The notes beneath the pieces were generated by a model. It saw only the letters and a list, made by a program, of their open reading frames with translations, had not been told where the DNA came from and did not search any database. 64,000 nucleotides of DNA from Paucidesulfovibrio longus DSM 6739 (GTDB lineage Bacteria > Desulfobacterota > Desulfovibrionia > Desulfovibrionales > Desulfovibrionaceae): positions 186,001 to 250,000 of the forward strand of contig NZ_ATVA01000015.1 of NCBI RefSeq assembly GCF_000420485.1, read 5' to 3'. The position numbers were made by a program, and so were the translations under genes. This document shows, one piece after another, positions 8,823 through 18,852 of this stretch (its first letter is position 1; every line of letters starts with the position of its first letter).

Positions 8823-10043
8823 CTATTCCCCTTTGCCATCGACCTGATCCGGACCGGACGCCAGCGCGTCCTGTTCCGCTTCGGCCTTTTTGGCTTCCTG
8901 ATCCGCCTTTTCTTCCTTGGTGCGCTTGCCGAAGAAGAAGGCGACCCAGATTCCGATTTCATACAGGATCACGAGCGGGCCGGCCATCAGGGTCTGGGTG
9001 AACGGATCCGGCGGCGTGAGAACCGCAGCCACGATGAAGGACACGAGGATCGCGTACTTGCGGTACTTGCGAAGCATCCGGTGGTTCACGAGGCCCACGC
9101 GGGAAAGGAAGAAGATGAAAATCGGGAGTTCGAAGATCAAACCGAAAGCTATCAGCAGCCGGAGCGAAAAGCCGAGATATTCTGACAGCTTCGGAGTGAA
9201 GGAGATCATATCCGAAGTGTAGCTGGCGAAAAACTCGAAGCCGAAGGGGAAGACCACGAAATAGCCGAACAAGCCGCCGGCAACGAAAAACACGGCGGAA
9301 ATGACGGCTATGGGCATGATCCAGCGCCGTTCATGCGCGTAAAGCCCCGGCGCGACAAAGCACCAGAGCTGATAGAACAGGAACGGGCTCATCAGGAAGA
9401 AGCCCGCCACCGCGCCGACCTTGACGTTGGCGAAGAACGCTTCGGGCGGATAGGTGTAGATGAACTGGCCCTGGTGCATGACCACCTTGACCATGGACTG
9501 CTGAAGCGAATCGAAGAAAATCGGCAGCTGGTCCATGTAGGGGAAGTCGGTGCCTTCGAGCCCCTTGGCAATTGCCTGCTGGAACTTGAGGAAGAAATCC
9601 ACGGGCAGCACCGCGGTGTTTTCGGAAACCTTGGTCAGCGCCTTGGCCATGGGTTCCATGAGAATGCGGAACATCTGCTCGGCAAAAGGATAGCAGATCA
9701 GGAAGCCGACGATAACGCCGATGGCCGCGCGCGTGAGCCGCTTGCGCAGCTCCAGAAGATGCTCCATGAGCGTCATGCGCCCCTGGCCGTCCTCTTCCTC
9801 GCCCTCGGACTCGCCGTCCCCGGACTCTCCGCCTCCGGAGCCATCATCGCCGGAATCACCGGGCTCGCCGGATTCGGAAGCGCTGTCCTCTGCGGAAGCC
9901 GCACCTGCCGAGTCCCCATTGGGTTCGGACGTGGGCTCCTCCGTTTCGTCTCCGCCGTCCTCCAGCGAAGGGTCGTCCACCCCAGTGGTTTCCTCGCGGG
10001 CGTCCTCGGGCAATTCCTTGGGCGTTCCGTTCTCAGGACTCAT
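8823..10043 (-). CDS. tatC: Twin-arginine translocase subunit TatC with long acidic N-terminal extension
   Basis: Inner-membrane receptor subunit for folded twin-arginine substrates. From about residue 90 the sequence is a normal TatC: MTLMEHLLELRKRL, six membrane segments, and an ERRWIMPI region. The first about 88 residues are very unusual, almost entirely Glu/Asp/Ser/Gly and lying on the cytoplasmic side. There is also a charged Lys/Glu-rich tail of about 35 residues. Total 406 residues against about 250 for typical TatC. The ATG overlaps the tatB stop by 4 bases. The extension is in frame with high coding quality, but a start nearer the MTLMEH methionine cannot be excluded. Confidence 0.92.
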   Translation of the reverse strand: MSPENGTPKELPEDAREETTGVDDPSLEDGGDETEEPTSEPNGDSAGAASAEDSASESGEPGDSGDDGSGGGESGDGESEGEEEDGQGRMTLMEHLLELRKRLTRAAIGVIVGFLICYPFAEQMFRILMEPMAKALTKVSENTAVLPVDFFLKFQQAIAKGLEGTDFPYMDQLPIFFDSLQQSMVKVVMHQGQFIYTYPPEAFFANVKVGAVAGFFLMSPFLFYQLWCFVAPGLYAHERRWIMPIAVISAVFFVAGGLFGYFVVFPFGFEFFASYTSDMISFTPKLSEYLGFSLRLLIAFGLIFELPIFIFFLSRVGLVNHRMLRKYRKYAILVSFIVAAVLTPPDPFTQTLMAGPLVILYEIGIWVAFFFGKRTKEEKADQEAKKAEAEQDALASGPDQVDGKGE

Positions 10044-10411
10044 GCGCTCTCCCCGCTCTTCTCCGTGGCCGGGGCAGGGGCCGCTTCCGCCGCTGCGGAC
10101 TCCTGTTCCTTGTTCTTCGTCTCCGCCGGGGAGGAATCCGCTGCGTCGGAAGGAGACTCCAACACGGCCTCGGCCTTTTCCATGGCCGCCTTCTTGGCGG
10201 CTTCACGGGCCGCTTCTTCCTGCTTTTTTATTTCCTGCTCGGCCTGTTTGACTTCCTTGTCCAGGGTGTCCTTGACATCCTGGCCGACGCGCTTGAACTC
10301 CGCGAGGCCTTTGCCCACGGAGCGCATCATTTCGGGAAGCTTCTGCGGGCCGATGACGATGAGAGCCACGATGATGATAATGATCAGTTCCGTCGAGCCG
10401 ATGCCGAACAT
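10040..10411 (-). CDS. tatB: Sec-independent protein translocase subunit TatB
   Basis: Small Tat subunit that pairs with TatC in substrate recognition. It begins MFGIGSTELIIIIIVALIVI, a single membrane helix, followed by GPQKLPEM, the conserved hinge, and an amphipathic helix. The tail (about 70 residues) is rich in Lys, Glu and Ala. At 123 residues and with Glu8 it fits TatB better than TatA. The ATG at 10411 is chosen because the TatA/B N-terminus starts there; upstream in-frame residues are non-conserved. No separate tatA is seen in this window. Confidence 0.9.
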   Translation of the reverse strand: MFGIGSTELIIIIIVALIVIGPQKLPEMMRSVGKGLAEFKRVGQDVKDTLDKEVKQAEQEIKKQEEAAREAAKKAAMEKAEAVLESPSDAADSSPAETKNKEQESAAAEAAPAPATEKSGESA

Positions 10412-10460
10412 GCCGTTCCCCGTCCTGTCGCCGTTTTTCGAGCAGTACCAGCCACTCCGC

Positions 10461-11999
10461 CTATTCCCATTCGATGGTGCTCGGCGGTTTGGAGGAAATG
10501 TCCAGGACAACCCTGTTCACTCCCTTGACCTCGTTGATGATCCGGTTGGAGATGCGCGCCAGCAGTTCCGACGGCAGCCGCGACCAGTCCGCGGTCATGG
10601 CGTCCACGCTGTCCACGATGCGCAAGGCAATGACGTGCTCATAGGTACGGTCGTCGCCCATGACGCCCACGGTCTTGAGCGGCAAGAGCACGGCAAAACC
10701 CTGCCATACCTTGCGATACCAATCCGAGGCGAGCAGCTCGTTCTGCACGATGCGGTCCGCGAGGCGCAGAATCTGAAGGCGCTCGCGGGTGATCTCGCCG
10801 ATGACGCGGATGGCCAGTCCCGGTCCGGGGAACGGGTGGCGCCAGATGATGTGTTCCGGCATGCCCAGCTCGTAGGCGGCGCGGCGCACCTCGTCCTTGA
10901 AGAGTTCCCGCAGGGGCTCCACCAGCTTCAGATTCATCTTTTCAGGCAGGCCGCCCACGTTGTGGTGGCTCTTGATGACCGCGGAGGGGCCTTTGAAGGA
11001 CTCGGACTCGATCACGTCCGGGTAGAGCGTGCCCTGGCCGAGATATTTCACGCCGTCGATGGCCTTGGCCTCGCGGTCGAAGACGTCGATGAAGGTGTAG
11101 CCGATGATCTTGCGCTTCTTTTCAGGGTCGGTCACGCCTTCGAGCTTGTTCAGGAACTCGTCGGCCGCGTCCACGCACTTGACGTTGAGCTCGAAGTGCT
11201 CCTCCAGGAAGCCGATGACTTCCTGACGCTCGCCCATGCGCAGAAGACCGTTGTCCACGAAGATGCAATGCAGGTTCTTGCCGATGGCCTTGTGCAGCAG
11301 CACCGCGGCCACGGTGGAGTCGATGCCGCCGGAAAGGCCGAGCACGACCTTGTCGTCGCCGATCTTGGTGCGCAGCTCCTCCACGGTGTTCTCGACGAAG
11401 GAAGCCATGGACCAGGAAGGCTTCAGTCCGGCGACCTTGAAGAGGAAATTCTGGAGCACCAGGGGTCCGTCCTGAGTGTGGGCCACTTCGGGATGGAACT
11501 GAAGCGCGTAGATCTTCCGGCCGGGATGGCCCATGGCCGCGAAGGGAATCGACTCGGTCCGGCCCATGATCTCGAAGTCCGGCGGGATGGCCTCGACCCT
11601 GTCGCCGTGGGACATCCAGACGGTCATGTCCTCCGGGCTTTCCACGCCCTCGAAGAGCGGGCAGTCGCCCAGGACTTCGAACTGCGCCCGGCCGTATTCG
11701 CGCTCGGAAGAGGCCACGACCTTGCCGCCGAGATTGTGGGACAAAAGCTGCATTCCGTAGCAGATGCCCAGAATGGGCAGCCCAAGTTCCAGGTAGGACG
11801 GGTCCAGGCCCGGGGAGCCGGGATCAAGCACGCTGGAAGGTCCGCCGGAAAGGATCAGGGCCTGGGGATTGAGCGCCTTGACCCGTTCGGGGTCAACGGT
11901 GCAGGGGTGGATCTCCGAATAGACGCCCGCCTCCCGGACGCGCCGGGCAATGAGCTGGGTGAACTGGGATCCGAAGTCGAGAATGACGACTTTGTCCAT
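10461..11999 (-). CDS. guaA: GMP synthase (glutamine-hydrolysing)
   Basis: Converts XMP, glutamine and ATP to GMP in the cytoplasm. The N-terminal class I amidotransferase has its nucleophile Cys80 in GICYGMQ and the His/Glu of the triad in FHPEVAHT. The ATP-pyrophosphatase domain carries the P-loop LSGGIDST near residue 224. The C-terminal dimerisation domain ends in the standard TIEWE. 512 residues, a full-length enzyme. It starts with ATG after AGGAG and follows guaB by 9 bases, forming the classical gua operon. Confidence 0.98.
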   Translation of the reverse strand: MDKVVILDFGSQFTQLIARRVREAGVYSEIHPCTVDPERVKALNPQALILSGGPSSVLDPGSPGLDPSYLELGLPILGICYGMQLLSHNLGGKVVASSEREYGRAQFEVLGDCPLFEGVESPEDMTVWMSHGDRVEAIPPDFEIMGRTESIPFAAMGHPGRKIYALQFHPEVAHTQDGPLVLQNFLFKVAGLKPSWSMASFVENTVEELRTKIGDDKVVLGLSGGIDSTVAAVLLHKAIGKNLHCIFVDNGLLRMGERQEVIGFLEEHFELNVKCVDAADEFLNKLEGVTDPEKKRKIIGYTFIDVFDREAKAIDGVKYLGQGTLYPDVIESESFKGPSAVIKSHHNVGGLPEKMNLKLVEPLRELFKDEVRRAAYELGMPEHIIWRHPFPGPGLAIRVIGEITRERLQILRLADRIVQNELLASDWYRKVWQGFAVLLPLKTVGVMGDDRTYEHVIALRIVDSVDAMTADWSRLPSELLARISNRIINEVKGVNRVVLDISSKPPSTIEWE

Positions 12000-12008
12000 G
12001 CTCTTCTC

Positions 12009-13466
12009 CTAGTTGGAATCGACCCGGTAGTTGGGCGCTTCCTTGGTGATGGTCACGTCGTGGACGTGGGATTCGCGCAGGCCGGCCATGGAAATCTGCA
12101 CGAACTGGGCGTTCTCCTGCAATTCCCGGATGCTGGCGCAGCCCGTATAGCCCATGCCGGAGCGCAGGCCGCCGATGAGCTGGTGCAGGGATTCGGCGAC
12201 CGGGCCGCGATAGGGCACGCGGCCGACGATGCCTTCGGGCACGAGCTTCTTGGATTTTTCCTGGAAATAGCGGTCCGAGCTGCCGCGCTTCATGGCATCG
12301 ATGGAGCCCATGCCGCGATAGGTCTTGTACGTCCTGCCCTGGTAGAGAATGGTCTCGCCGGGCGACTCCTCGGTTCCGGCCAGGATGGAGCCCATCATGA
12401 CGGAGGAGGCTCCCGCCGCAATGGCCTTGACCACGTCGCCGGAGAACTTCACGCCGCCGTCCGCGATGACGCATTTGTCCTCTTCGCGCGCAGCCCTGGA
12501 AGATTCCATGACCGCGGTGATCTGGGGCACGCCCACGCCCGCCACGATGCGGGTGGTGCAGATGGAGCCGGGGCCGATGCCGACCTTGACCGTGTCCACG
12601 CCGGCCTCGATGAGGGCCTTTGTTCCGGCATAGGTGGCCACGTTGCCGCCGATGATCTGGGCCGAGGGGAACGCGGCGCGCAGCGAGCGCACCGAGTCGA
12701 GAATGTTCTTGGAGTGGCCGTGGGCCGAGTCGAGCACGAGGAAATCGGCCCCGGCGCGCAGCAGCGCCTCGGCCCGCTCCAGTCCGGCCTCGCCGACGCC
12801 GATGGCCGCGCCCACGCGCAGTCGGCCGAGGTCGTCCTTGCAAGCGAAGGGGTACTTCTTGACCTTCTCGATGTCCTTGATGGTGATCAGGCCCTTGAGC
12901 TTGTTTTCCTCGTCCACCACGAGCAGCTTCTCGATGCGGTGCTGGTGCAGGTAGCGCTTGGCCTCTTCGGGAGCGATGCCCACGGGCACGGTCACGAGGT
13001 TGCGGCTGGTCATCAGCTCGGAGACGCGCGTCTCGCGGTCCTTGACGAAGCGGATGTCGCGGTTGGTGATGATGCCCACGAGATGGTCGCCCTTGACCAC
13101 GGGCAGGCCGGAGATGCGGTACTCGCTCATGATGTCGAGCACCTTGCCGAGGCTGTCGTCCGGGTGCACGGTGATGGGATCGATGATCATGCCGGATTCG
13201 GACTTCTTGACCTTGTCCACTTCCACGCACTGCTCGCGCACGGAGAGGTTCTTGTGCACCACGCCAACGCCGCCATGCCGGGCCAGGGATATGGCCATGC
13301 GCGCCTCGGTGACGGTGTCCATGGCCGCCGAGATCAGCGGGATGTTCAGCCGGATTTCCGGCGTCAGTTGGGTGGATACGTCCACGCTGTCCGGGGTCAC
13401 TTCGGAATATCCCGGAAGCAGGAGCACGTCGTCGAACGTCAGGGCCTTGGTCACGATCTTGTCCAT
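12009..13466 (-). CDS. guaB: Inosine-5'-monophosphate dehydrogenase
   Basis: Oxidises IMP to XMP with NAD+, the first committed step to GMP. It starts [24 protein letters not shown]-domain pair lies at about residues 93-205, inserted in the TIM barrel, and the catalytic Cys loop reads [15 protein letters not shown]. The mobile flap around [10 protein letters not shown] and the FQE region are also present. 485 residues, a normal length. guaA lies directly downstream. Confidence 0.98.
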   Translation of the reverse strand: MDKIVTKALTFDDVLLLPGYSEVTPDSVDVSTQLTPEIRLNIPLISAAMDTVTEARMAISLARHGGVGVVHKNLSVREQCVEVDKVKKSESGMIIDPITVHPDDSLGKVLDIMSEYRISGLPVVKGDHLVGIITNRDIRFVKDRETRVSELMTSRNLVTVPVGIAPEEAKRYLHQHRIEKLLVVDEENKLKGLITIKDIEKVKKYPFACKDDLGRLRVGAAIGVGEAGLERAEALLRAGADFLVLDSAHGHSKNILDSVRSLRAAFPSAQIIGGNVATYAGTKALIEAGVDTVKVGIGPGSICTTRIVAGVGVPQITAVMESSRAAREEDKCVIADGGVKFSGDVVKAIAAGASSVMMGSILAGTEESPGETILYQGRTYKTYRGMGSIDAMKRGSSDRYFQEKSKKLVPEGIVGRVPYRGPVAESLHQLIGGLRSGMGYTGCASIRELQENAQFVQISMAGLRESHVHDVTITKEAPNYRVDSN

Positions 13467-13506
13467 GAGAACCTCGCCTGGGCGATGTTTGTTGATTTCC
13501 TGTATG

Positions 13507-14226
13507 TTAGAGGCCGAGATAGGCCTTTTTCACGCTTTCGTCGGCCAGGAGCTTTTCGCAATCGTCGGCCAGGGTGATCACGCCGTTTTCCATGACATAG
13601 CCGCGGTGGCCGGTCTTGAGCGCGAGGTTTGCGTTCTGTTCCACAAGGAAGATGGTCGTGCCCTGCTCCTTGTTGATCTGCTTGACGATCTCGAAGATCT
13701 GCTTGACCACGAGCGGAGCGAGCCCCATGGAAGGCTCGTCGAGCAGGAGCAGCTTGGGCCGGGCCATGAGGGCGCGTCCGATGGCCAGCATCTGCTGCTC
13801 GCCGCCGGAAAGCGTGCCGCCCGCCTGTCTTCTGCGCTGTTCGAGAATCGGGAACAGCTCGAACACGCGCTGCATGTCCTTCTTGATCCCATCCTTGTCG
13901 TTGCGCAGGAACGCACCCATGTCCAGGTTCTCCGTCACGGTCAGCCCGGGGAAGATGAGCCGCCCTTCCGGCACCTGGCAGATGCCCAGGGACACGATCT
14001 CCTCGGCGGGCGTGCGGGTGATGTCGCGCCCCTGGAAGAAGATCCTGCCGTTGCGCGGCTGGGTCACCCCGCAGATGGACATCAGCGTGGTGCTCTTGCC
14101 GGCTCCGTTGGCCCCGACCAGGGTGATGATCTCCCCTTCGTTGACCGTGATGTCCACGCCGTAGAGGGCCTGGATATTGCCGTAATAGGTGTCGATGGCC
14201 TTGATTTCGAGCATGGGCTTAGTCAT
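13507..14226 (-). CDS. livF: Branched-chain amino acid ABC transporter, ATP-binding protein LivF
   Basis: One of two ATPases that power the high-affinity branched-chain amino acid importer. Walker A is GANGAGKS, the ABC signature is LSGGEQQM, and Walker B is [13 protein letters not shown], all at normal spacing in 239 residues. The YYGNIQAL N-terminal pattern is typical of LivF. It is the last gene of livJ-H-M-G-F and overlaps livG by 8 bases. guaB follows on the same strand 40 bases on with no obvious terminator. Confidence 0.95.
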   Translation of the reverse strand: MTKPMLEIKAIDTYYGNIQALYGVDITVNEGEIITLVGANGAGKSTTLMSICGVTQPRNGRIFFQGRDITRTPAEEIVSLGICQVPEGRLIFPGLTVTENLDMGAFLRNDKDGIKKDMQRVFELFPILEQRRRQAGGTLSGGEQQMLAIGRALMARPKLLLLDEPSMGLAPLVVKQIFEIVKQINKEQGTTIFLVEQNANLALKTGHRGYVMENGVITLADDCEKLLADESVKKAYLGL

Positions 14227-15010
14227 CGGTGTCCTCCCCGAGATAGGCCTTGATGACTTCCGGGTTCTTGCTCACTTCCTCGGGGGTGCCGGTGGCGATG
14301 CGCTGTCCGTAGTCCATGACGTAGATCCGGTCCGAGATGCTCATGACCATCTTCATGTCGTGCTCGATGAGCAGGACCGCGATGTTGAGGGTGTCCCGGA
14401 TGTGGTCGATGAGTTTTTCCAGCTCCAGGGTTTCCTGGGGGTTCATGCCGGCGGCGGGTTCGTCCAGCAGCAGCAGGAAAGGCTCCGTGGCCATGGCCCG
14501 CGCGATTTCCAGACGCCTCTGCGCGCCGTAGGGAAGGTTCGTGGCCAGCTCGTTGGCCCACTTCGCCAGTCCCACCATCTCCAGCATCTCGTAGCTGCGG
14601 GTGACGACCTGGGCTTCCTGTTCGCGCGTCTTCTTGTTGAGCAGCACCGCGCCGAGGATGGAGGAACGGTTCCGACAGTGCCGTCCGATCATGACGTTTT
14701 CCAGAACGGTCATGGACGGGAAGAGCCGGATGTTCTGGAAGGTCCGGGCCATGCCCAGCTCGGTGACGTGGTTGGGCTTGCGGCCGTTGATCTCCACGCG
14801 GTTCTTGCCGTCGGGCAGCGCGAATATCTCGCCCTTGGTGGGCACGTAGATGCCGGTGATGCAGTTGAAGAACGTGGTCTTGCCCGCGCCGTTGGGACCG
14901 ATGAGCGCCACGATCTCGCCCTGGCGGACCTCCAGGTCCACGTTGTTGAGCGCGCGCAGCCCGCCGAAATCCATGCACAGGCCGCGCACTTCGAGAGCGG
15001 TATTATTCAT
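14219..15010 (-). CDS. livG: Branched-chain amino acid ABC transporter, ATP-binding protein LivG
   Basis: Second ATPase of the importer. Walker A is GPNGAGKT, the signature-region equivalent is [14 protein letters not shown], and Walker B is [13 protein letters not shown]. The C-terminal [15 protein letters not shown] extension is characteristic of LivG. 263 residues. It overlaps livM upstream and livF downstream by 8 bases each, so the four downstream liv genes are tightly coupled. Confidence 0.95.
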   Translation of the reverse strand: MNNTALEVRGLCMDFGGLRALNNVDLEVRQGEIVALIGPNGAGKTTFFNCITGIYVPTKGEIFALPDGKNRVEINGRKPNHVTELGMARTFQNIRLFPSMTVLENVMIGRHCRNRSSILGAVLLNKKTREQEAQVVTRSYEMLEMVGLAKWANELATNLPYGAQRRLEIARAMATEPFLLLLDEPAAGMNPQETLELEKLIDHIRDTLNIAVLLIEHDMKMVMSISDRIYVMDYGQRIATGTPEEVSKNPEVIKAYLGEDTDD

Positions 15011-16487
15011 TGGCGTCCACCGCCTTTGCTTTTTCGTAATGGTAGACCTTGCGGCGGGCGCTGATCAGGCCCTGCGGGCGGAAGATCATGACCATGACCA
15101 TGAACGCTCCAAAGGCGAGCATCCGGTACTCTTCGACGCCGCGCAGCCATTCGGGAACGAGGATCAGCACCAGCGCGCCGGTGATGACGCCCGGAATCGA
15201 GCCCATGCCGCCCACGACCACGATGGAGAGGATGATGATCGACTCCATCAGCGAGAAGCTCATGGGGTTGATGAAGGTCGTCTTGGCCGCGAAGACCACG
15301 CCCACGAGTCCGGCCCAGGTGGCTCCCAGGGCGAAGGCCGTCAGCTTGGTCTTGGTCTTGTCGATGCCCATGGCCTGGCAGGCGATCTCGTCCTCCTTGA
15401 GGGCGAGCCAGGCCCGGCCTATGCGCGAATTCTTCAGCCGTGTGACCACGAATATCGTGAACAGGAGCAGGCCCAGCATGATGTAGTACATGTATTCCGT
15501 GGCCTGCATGATGTTCAGGTCGACCACGAAGGGGGGCCGGTCGATGTTCGAGATGCCGGAGGGGCCTTGGGTGAAGTCGGACCAGTTTTCCAGCACGAGC
15601 CGGATGATCTCGCCGAAGCCCAGAGTCACGATGGCCAGGTAGTCGCCCTTGAGCCGCAGCACCGGGTAGCCCAGCAGGATGCCGAAGGTGGCGCCGAGGA
15701 ACATGCCGATGGGCAGCACGTACCAGAAGCTGATGCCGAAGTGGTGGTTCAGGAGGGCGTAGGTGTACGCGCCCACGGCGTAGAAGGCCACGAAGCCGAG
15801 GTCGAGCAGGCCGGCGAGGCCGATGACGATGTTCAGGCCCAGGCCGAGCACGACCCAGATCATGAAGTTGACCATGATGTTGGTCTGGTAGAACTGGACC
15901 ATCTGCGGATAGAGCACTGCCAGAACCAGCAGCAGCATGTACAGCGGGCGCATGGCCTTCTGGTTGTCGGTCAGCCACTGCATCACGTTTTCCGCGTGCG
16001 GGTTGACCGGCTCTCCCGCGGCGATGGAACGCCTGCGGAAAAAGGCCTGATAGGCCCAGACCAGGAGCGAAGGCGGGAAAAGGATCATGCAGGGCCAGTC
16101 GTGCCAGTCGCCCCGGCGTTCCAGGGGGCTGCGCATCAGGTCCACGAGCCAGAGCGGCGCGAGCAGGATCATGAAGATCTTGTCGGCGGTGGCCAGCGGC
16201 TTCGTCGTGTCGCGGCTGATGATCCAGGCCACCCAGAGCAGCGGCAGACAGACCAGGATGGCCCAGGCCAGTCCGTCGCGCGGGCGCTCTTCCTTGCGCA
16301 GTTCATGGATGTGCTTCCAGGCGAACCAAAGGATCTGGAGCACGAACACGCCGACGCCGATGTACAGGGAGTTCATCCAGCGCCAGACGATGATGTCGTT
16401 GATCGTATCGACCTTGATGACCAGGATGGGAAAGGTCAGAAATACGAACCAGAGACTTACGAGCAGGGCTTTGATGAGGTTTTTCAT
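15003..16487 (-). CDS. livM: Branched-chain amino acid ABC transporter, permease LivM
   Basis: Inner-membrane permease subunit. The C-terminal 300 residues match LivM, with multiple hydrophobic helices, GLNIVIGLAGLLDLG and the ATPase-coupling region. At 494 residues it is longer than typical LivM (300-420), because the N-terminal about 170 residues carry extra membrane segments and a loop before the core starting near the MVQFYQTNIMVNF segment. The start ATG is preceded by AGGAG and lies 9 bases after livH. Confidence 0.93.
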   Translation of the reverse strand: MKNLIKALLVSLWFVFLTFPILVIKVDTINDIIVWRWMNSLYIGVGVFVLQILWFAWKHIHELRKEERPRDGLAWAILVCLPLLWVAWIISRDTTKPLATADKIFMILLAPLWLVDLMRSPLERRGDWHDWPCMILFPPSLLVWAYQAFFRRRSIAAGEPVNPHAENVMQWLTDNQKAMRPLYMLLLVLAVLYPQMVQFYQTNIMVNFMIWVVLGLGLNIVIGLAGLLDLGFVAFYAVGAYTYALLNHHFGISFWYVLPIGMFLGATFGILLGYPVLRLKGDYLAIVTLGFGEIIRLVLENWSDFTQGPSGISNIDRPPFVVDLNIMQATEYMYYIMLGLLLFTIFVVTRLKNSRIGRAWLALKEDEIACQAMGIDKTKTKLTAFALGATWAGLVGVVFAAKTTFINPMSFSLMESIIILSIVVVGGMGSIPGVITGALVLILVPEWLRGVEEYRMLAFGAFMVMVMIFRPQGLISARRKVYHYEKAKAVDANE

Positions 16488-16496
16488 GCTCGTCTC

Positions 16497-17399
16497 CTAG
16501 ACCTTCTGGGTGGAATCCTTGCCCAGGATGCCCTCGGGCCGGAAGATGAGAATCAGCACCAGGAGCGCGAAAGCGAAAACGTCCTCGTAGTCCGAGGAGA
16601 CGTAGCCCGTGGCGAAGGCCTCGGTCCAGCCGAGCACCAGCCCGCCGAGCATGGCTCCGGGCACCGATCCGATGCCGCCGAGGACCGCCGCGGTAAAGGC
16701 CTTAACGCCGACAATGAAGCCGAAGTAGAAGTTGATCTGCCCGATGTGCGAGGCGATGAGCACGCCGCCGATGGCCGCCAGGGCCGAACCGATCACGAAG
16801 GTGGCCGAGATGACGCGGTCGACCTTGACCCCGACGAGCATGGCCATCTTGCGGTTCTGGGCGGTGGCGCGCATGGCCTTGCCGAGGCGCGTGTACTTGA
16901 TGAACAGGGTCAGACCCACGCAGACGACCGCCGTGGCCCCGATGATGAATATTTCAGAAGAACTCAGGAACGACCGGAAAGGCTGCATGAAGCCAAGATC
17001 CGGGGTCAGTTTCCTGAAGGGCAGGAAGTCCGAGGTCTGCGCCAGCAGCACGTAGTTCTGCAGGAAAATGGACATGCCGATGGCCGAGATGAGCGGAGAA
17101 AGCCGGGGCGCGTTGCGCAGCGGCTTGTAGGCTATCTTTTCGACCGTGTACCCGTAGGCCGCGGACCAGACCACGGCGCAGGCCAATGCCACGAAGAGTA
17201 TGCCCAGCACCGGGAAGCCGAGGGAACCGAGCACCCCCGCCACGATCAGGCCGGTGAAGGCGCCGATCATGTAGATCTCCCCATGGGCAAAGTTGATGAG
17301 CTCAATGATGCCGTAGACCATTGTGTAGCCTAGGGCGACGAGCGCATAGATGCTGCCCCTGGTCAGGCCGCCGAAAAAGAGTTCCAGAAAGTAGTCCAT
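16497..17399 (-). CDS. livH: Branched-chain amino acid ABC transporter, permease LivH
   Basis: Second permease of the Liv importer, 300 residues and about eight membrane helices. It begins MDYFLELFFGGLTRGSIYAL and contains GYTMVYGIIELINFAHGE, a hallmark of LivH. I start at ATG 17399, where family similarity begins, rather than at a start codon 63 bases upstream that lies in the hairpin-rich leader. It is separated from livJ by two strong hairpins. Confidence 0.94.
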   Translation of the reverse strand: MDYFLELFFGGLTRGSIYALVALGYTMVYGIIELINFAHGEIYMIGAFTGLIVAGVLGSLGFPVLGILFVALACAVVWSAAYGYTVEKIAYKPLRNAPRLSPLISAIGMSIFLQNYVLLAQTSDFLPFRKLTPDLGFMQPFRSFLSSSEIFIIGATAVVCVGLTLFIKYTRLGKAMRATAQNRKMAMLVGVKVDRVISATFVIGSALAAIGGVLIASHIGQINFYFGFIVGVKAFTAAVLGGIGSVPGAMLGGLVLGWTEAFATGYVSSDYEDVFAFALLVLILIFRPEGILGKDSTQKV

Positions 17400-17426
17400 G
17401 TTACCAACCCGCTTGAAATAACAATG

Positions 17427-17484
17427 CCAGGGGACGGGCCTTGGCCCGCCCCCTGGGATCAATCGAGGCGGCCCTGCCGCCTCG
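17427..17484 (-). terminator. Tandem hairpins between livJ and livH
   Basis: Two stem-loops lie just after the livJ stop: a 9-bp perfect stem (17464-17472 with 17476-17484) and a 14-bp stem with one mismatch (17427-17440 with 17443-17456). The second is followed by a modest T-containing stretch. This arrangement commonly lowers read-through so that the periplasmic binding protein is made in excess over the membrane genes, or protects its mRNA 3' end. The T-tract is weak, so termination would be partial. Confidence 0.6.
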
Positions 17485-17493
17485 TCCCTATCC

Positions 17494-18678
17494 TTACTTC
17501 AGCTCGACGTACTTGCCGTTCTGAACCTGGTACATGGAGAAGCCGACGCCTTCGGCATCACCCTTGGCGTCGAACTTGATCTTGCCGACCGGGGTTTCGA
17601 CGTACTCGGTGTGCAGCGCGTTGACGATGGCGTCGTAGTCGGTGGAACCGGCCTTCTCGATGGCGTTCAGCAGCGCCAGAGCGGCGGAGTAAGCCTCGTA
17701 GTAGAAGGCGCCCGGCTCGGTGCCGTACTTGGCCTTGTGCGCGTCGAGGGCCACCTGATACAGCGGGTTGGCGGAGATGTCCATAGGACCGGAAGCGTAG
17801 ACGCCCTCGGCGTAGTCGCCGGCGACCTTGATGAAGGTGTCGTCCTTCACGCCGTCATCGGAGATGAACGGAATGGTCAGATCCTTCTTGCGCATCTGGG
17901 AGACGATCTTGGAGGCTTCCGGATGGTAGCCGCCGAAGATGACGCCGTCGGCGCCGGAGTTCTTGATCTTCTGCACGACGGCGGAGTAGTCCACCGCGCC
18001 GGGGGTCACGCCCTCGAACAGAACGACGTTGATCTCGGGATCGGCGTCGATGAATTCCTGGGCGAAGGTGGCGAAGCCCTTGCCGTAGTCGCCCTTGTCA
18101 TGGATCACGGCGATGTTCTTCAGGCCGAGGCTCTTGGCGAAGTTCACGCCGAGCAGGGCCTGGGCGTCGTCCGAAGCGATGGTGCGGAAGAAGTTGGGGT
18201 AGTCGCCGCTCTGGGTCAGGGGCGGGTTGGTGGCGGAAGGCGACATGCAGACGATCTTGGATTCCTTGTAGATCGGCAGCGCGGCCTTGGTGGCGCCGGA
18301 GCAGATGTGGCCGAGCACCACGGTCACGTTCTCGGAAAGCAGCTTGGTAGCCGCGTTGGTGGCTTTCTCAGGCTTGCACTCGTCGTCCTGGGGCACGACC
18401 TTGACCTGCATGCCCAGCACGCCGCCTTCGGCGTTGATCTTCTCGGCCACCAGCTCGGCGGCGTTGACGGACGGCAGGCCGTAGGAGGCCAGGTCGCCGG
18501 AATGGGCGCCGGCAACCCCGAGGACGATCTCGCCCTTGGGGGCTTCAGCGGCCGGAGCGGCCTTTTCCTCAGCGGGGGCGGAAGCGGTCTCTTCCTTTTT
18601 CTCGCCGCCGCAGCCGACGGCCAGCATGGTCACCATGACCAGCGCAAGCACGTTCAGAATCCATTTAGCTTTCATCAT
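17494..18678 (-). CDS. livJ: Branched-chain amino acid ABC transporter, substrate-binding lipoprotein
   Basis: Periplasmic leucine-binding-type protein of 394 residues that delivers substrate to LivHM. The signal peptide ends in a lipobox LAVGC, so it is probably membrane-anchored, and an Ala/Glu/Pro linker follows. The mature domain starts IVLGVAGAHSGDLASYG and includes the type I periplasmic-binding fold with PSATNPPLTQSGDYPNFFRT. Two ATG codons are adjacent; the second (18675) is better spaced from AGGAGG. The ligand may be any branched-chain or related amino acid. Confidence 0.93.
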   Translation of the reverse strand: MMKAKWILNVLALVMVTMLAVGCGGEKKEETASAPAEEKAAPAAEAPKGEIVLGVAGAHSGDLASYGLPSVNAAELVAEKINAEGGVLGMQVKVVPQDDECKPEKATNAATKLLSENVTVVLGHICSGATKAALPIYKESKIVCMSPSATNPPLTQSGDYPNFFRTIASDDAQALLGVNFAKSLGLKNIAVIHDKGDYGKGFATFAQEFIDADPEINVVLFEGVTPGAVDYSAVVQKIKNSGADGVIFGGYHPEASKIVSQMRKKDLTIPFISDDGVKDDTFIKVAGDYAEGVYASGPMDISANPLYQVALDAHKAKYGTEPGAFYYEAYSAALALLNAIEKAGSTDYDAIVNALHTEYVETPVGKIKFDAKGDAEGVGFSMYQVQNGKYVELK

Positions 18679-18796
18679 GTCCCTCCTGACGGTATTCAGG
18701 CGCTAATAAGTGAACGACACGGACCAATTCGATACAGACGAATCCATCGTCCAACCCCGACGAAACAAGGCTCGCCGCGAGGTTGGGAAGTTGGCT

Positions 18797-18826
18797 AATC
18801 TAGTTACAATCCTCTCTTGTTGTCAA
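18797..18826 (-). promoter_or_regulatory. Predicted sigma-70 promoter for the liv operon
   Basis: On the minus strand a consensus -35 TTGACA (18826-18821) is followed after 18 bases by TAGATT (18802-18797). Transcription would start near 18790, leaving a leader of about 110 bases before livJ. Confidence 0.55.
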
Positions 18827-18852
18827 CCGAGCAGCGCTTCGGGCGTCGGCTT

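Noticed and set aside
9333-13577. Very long plus-strand open frame (about 1400 codons) opposite tatC, guaA and guaB
   Set aside because: It is antisense to well-recognised genes, has His/Arg/Gly-rich low-complexity translation and no family resemblance; long antisense frames are normal in GC-rich DNA.
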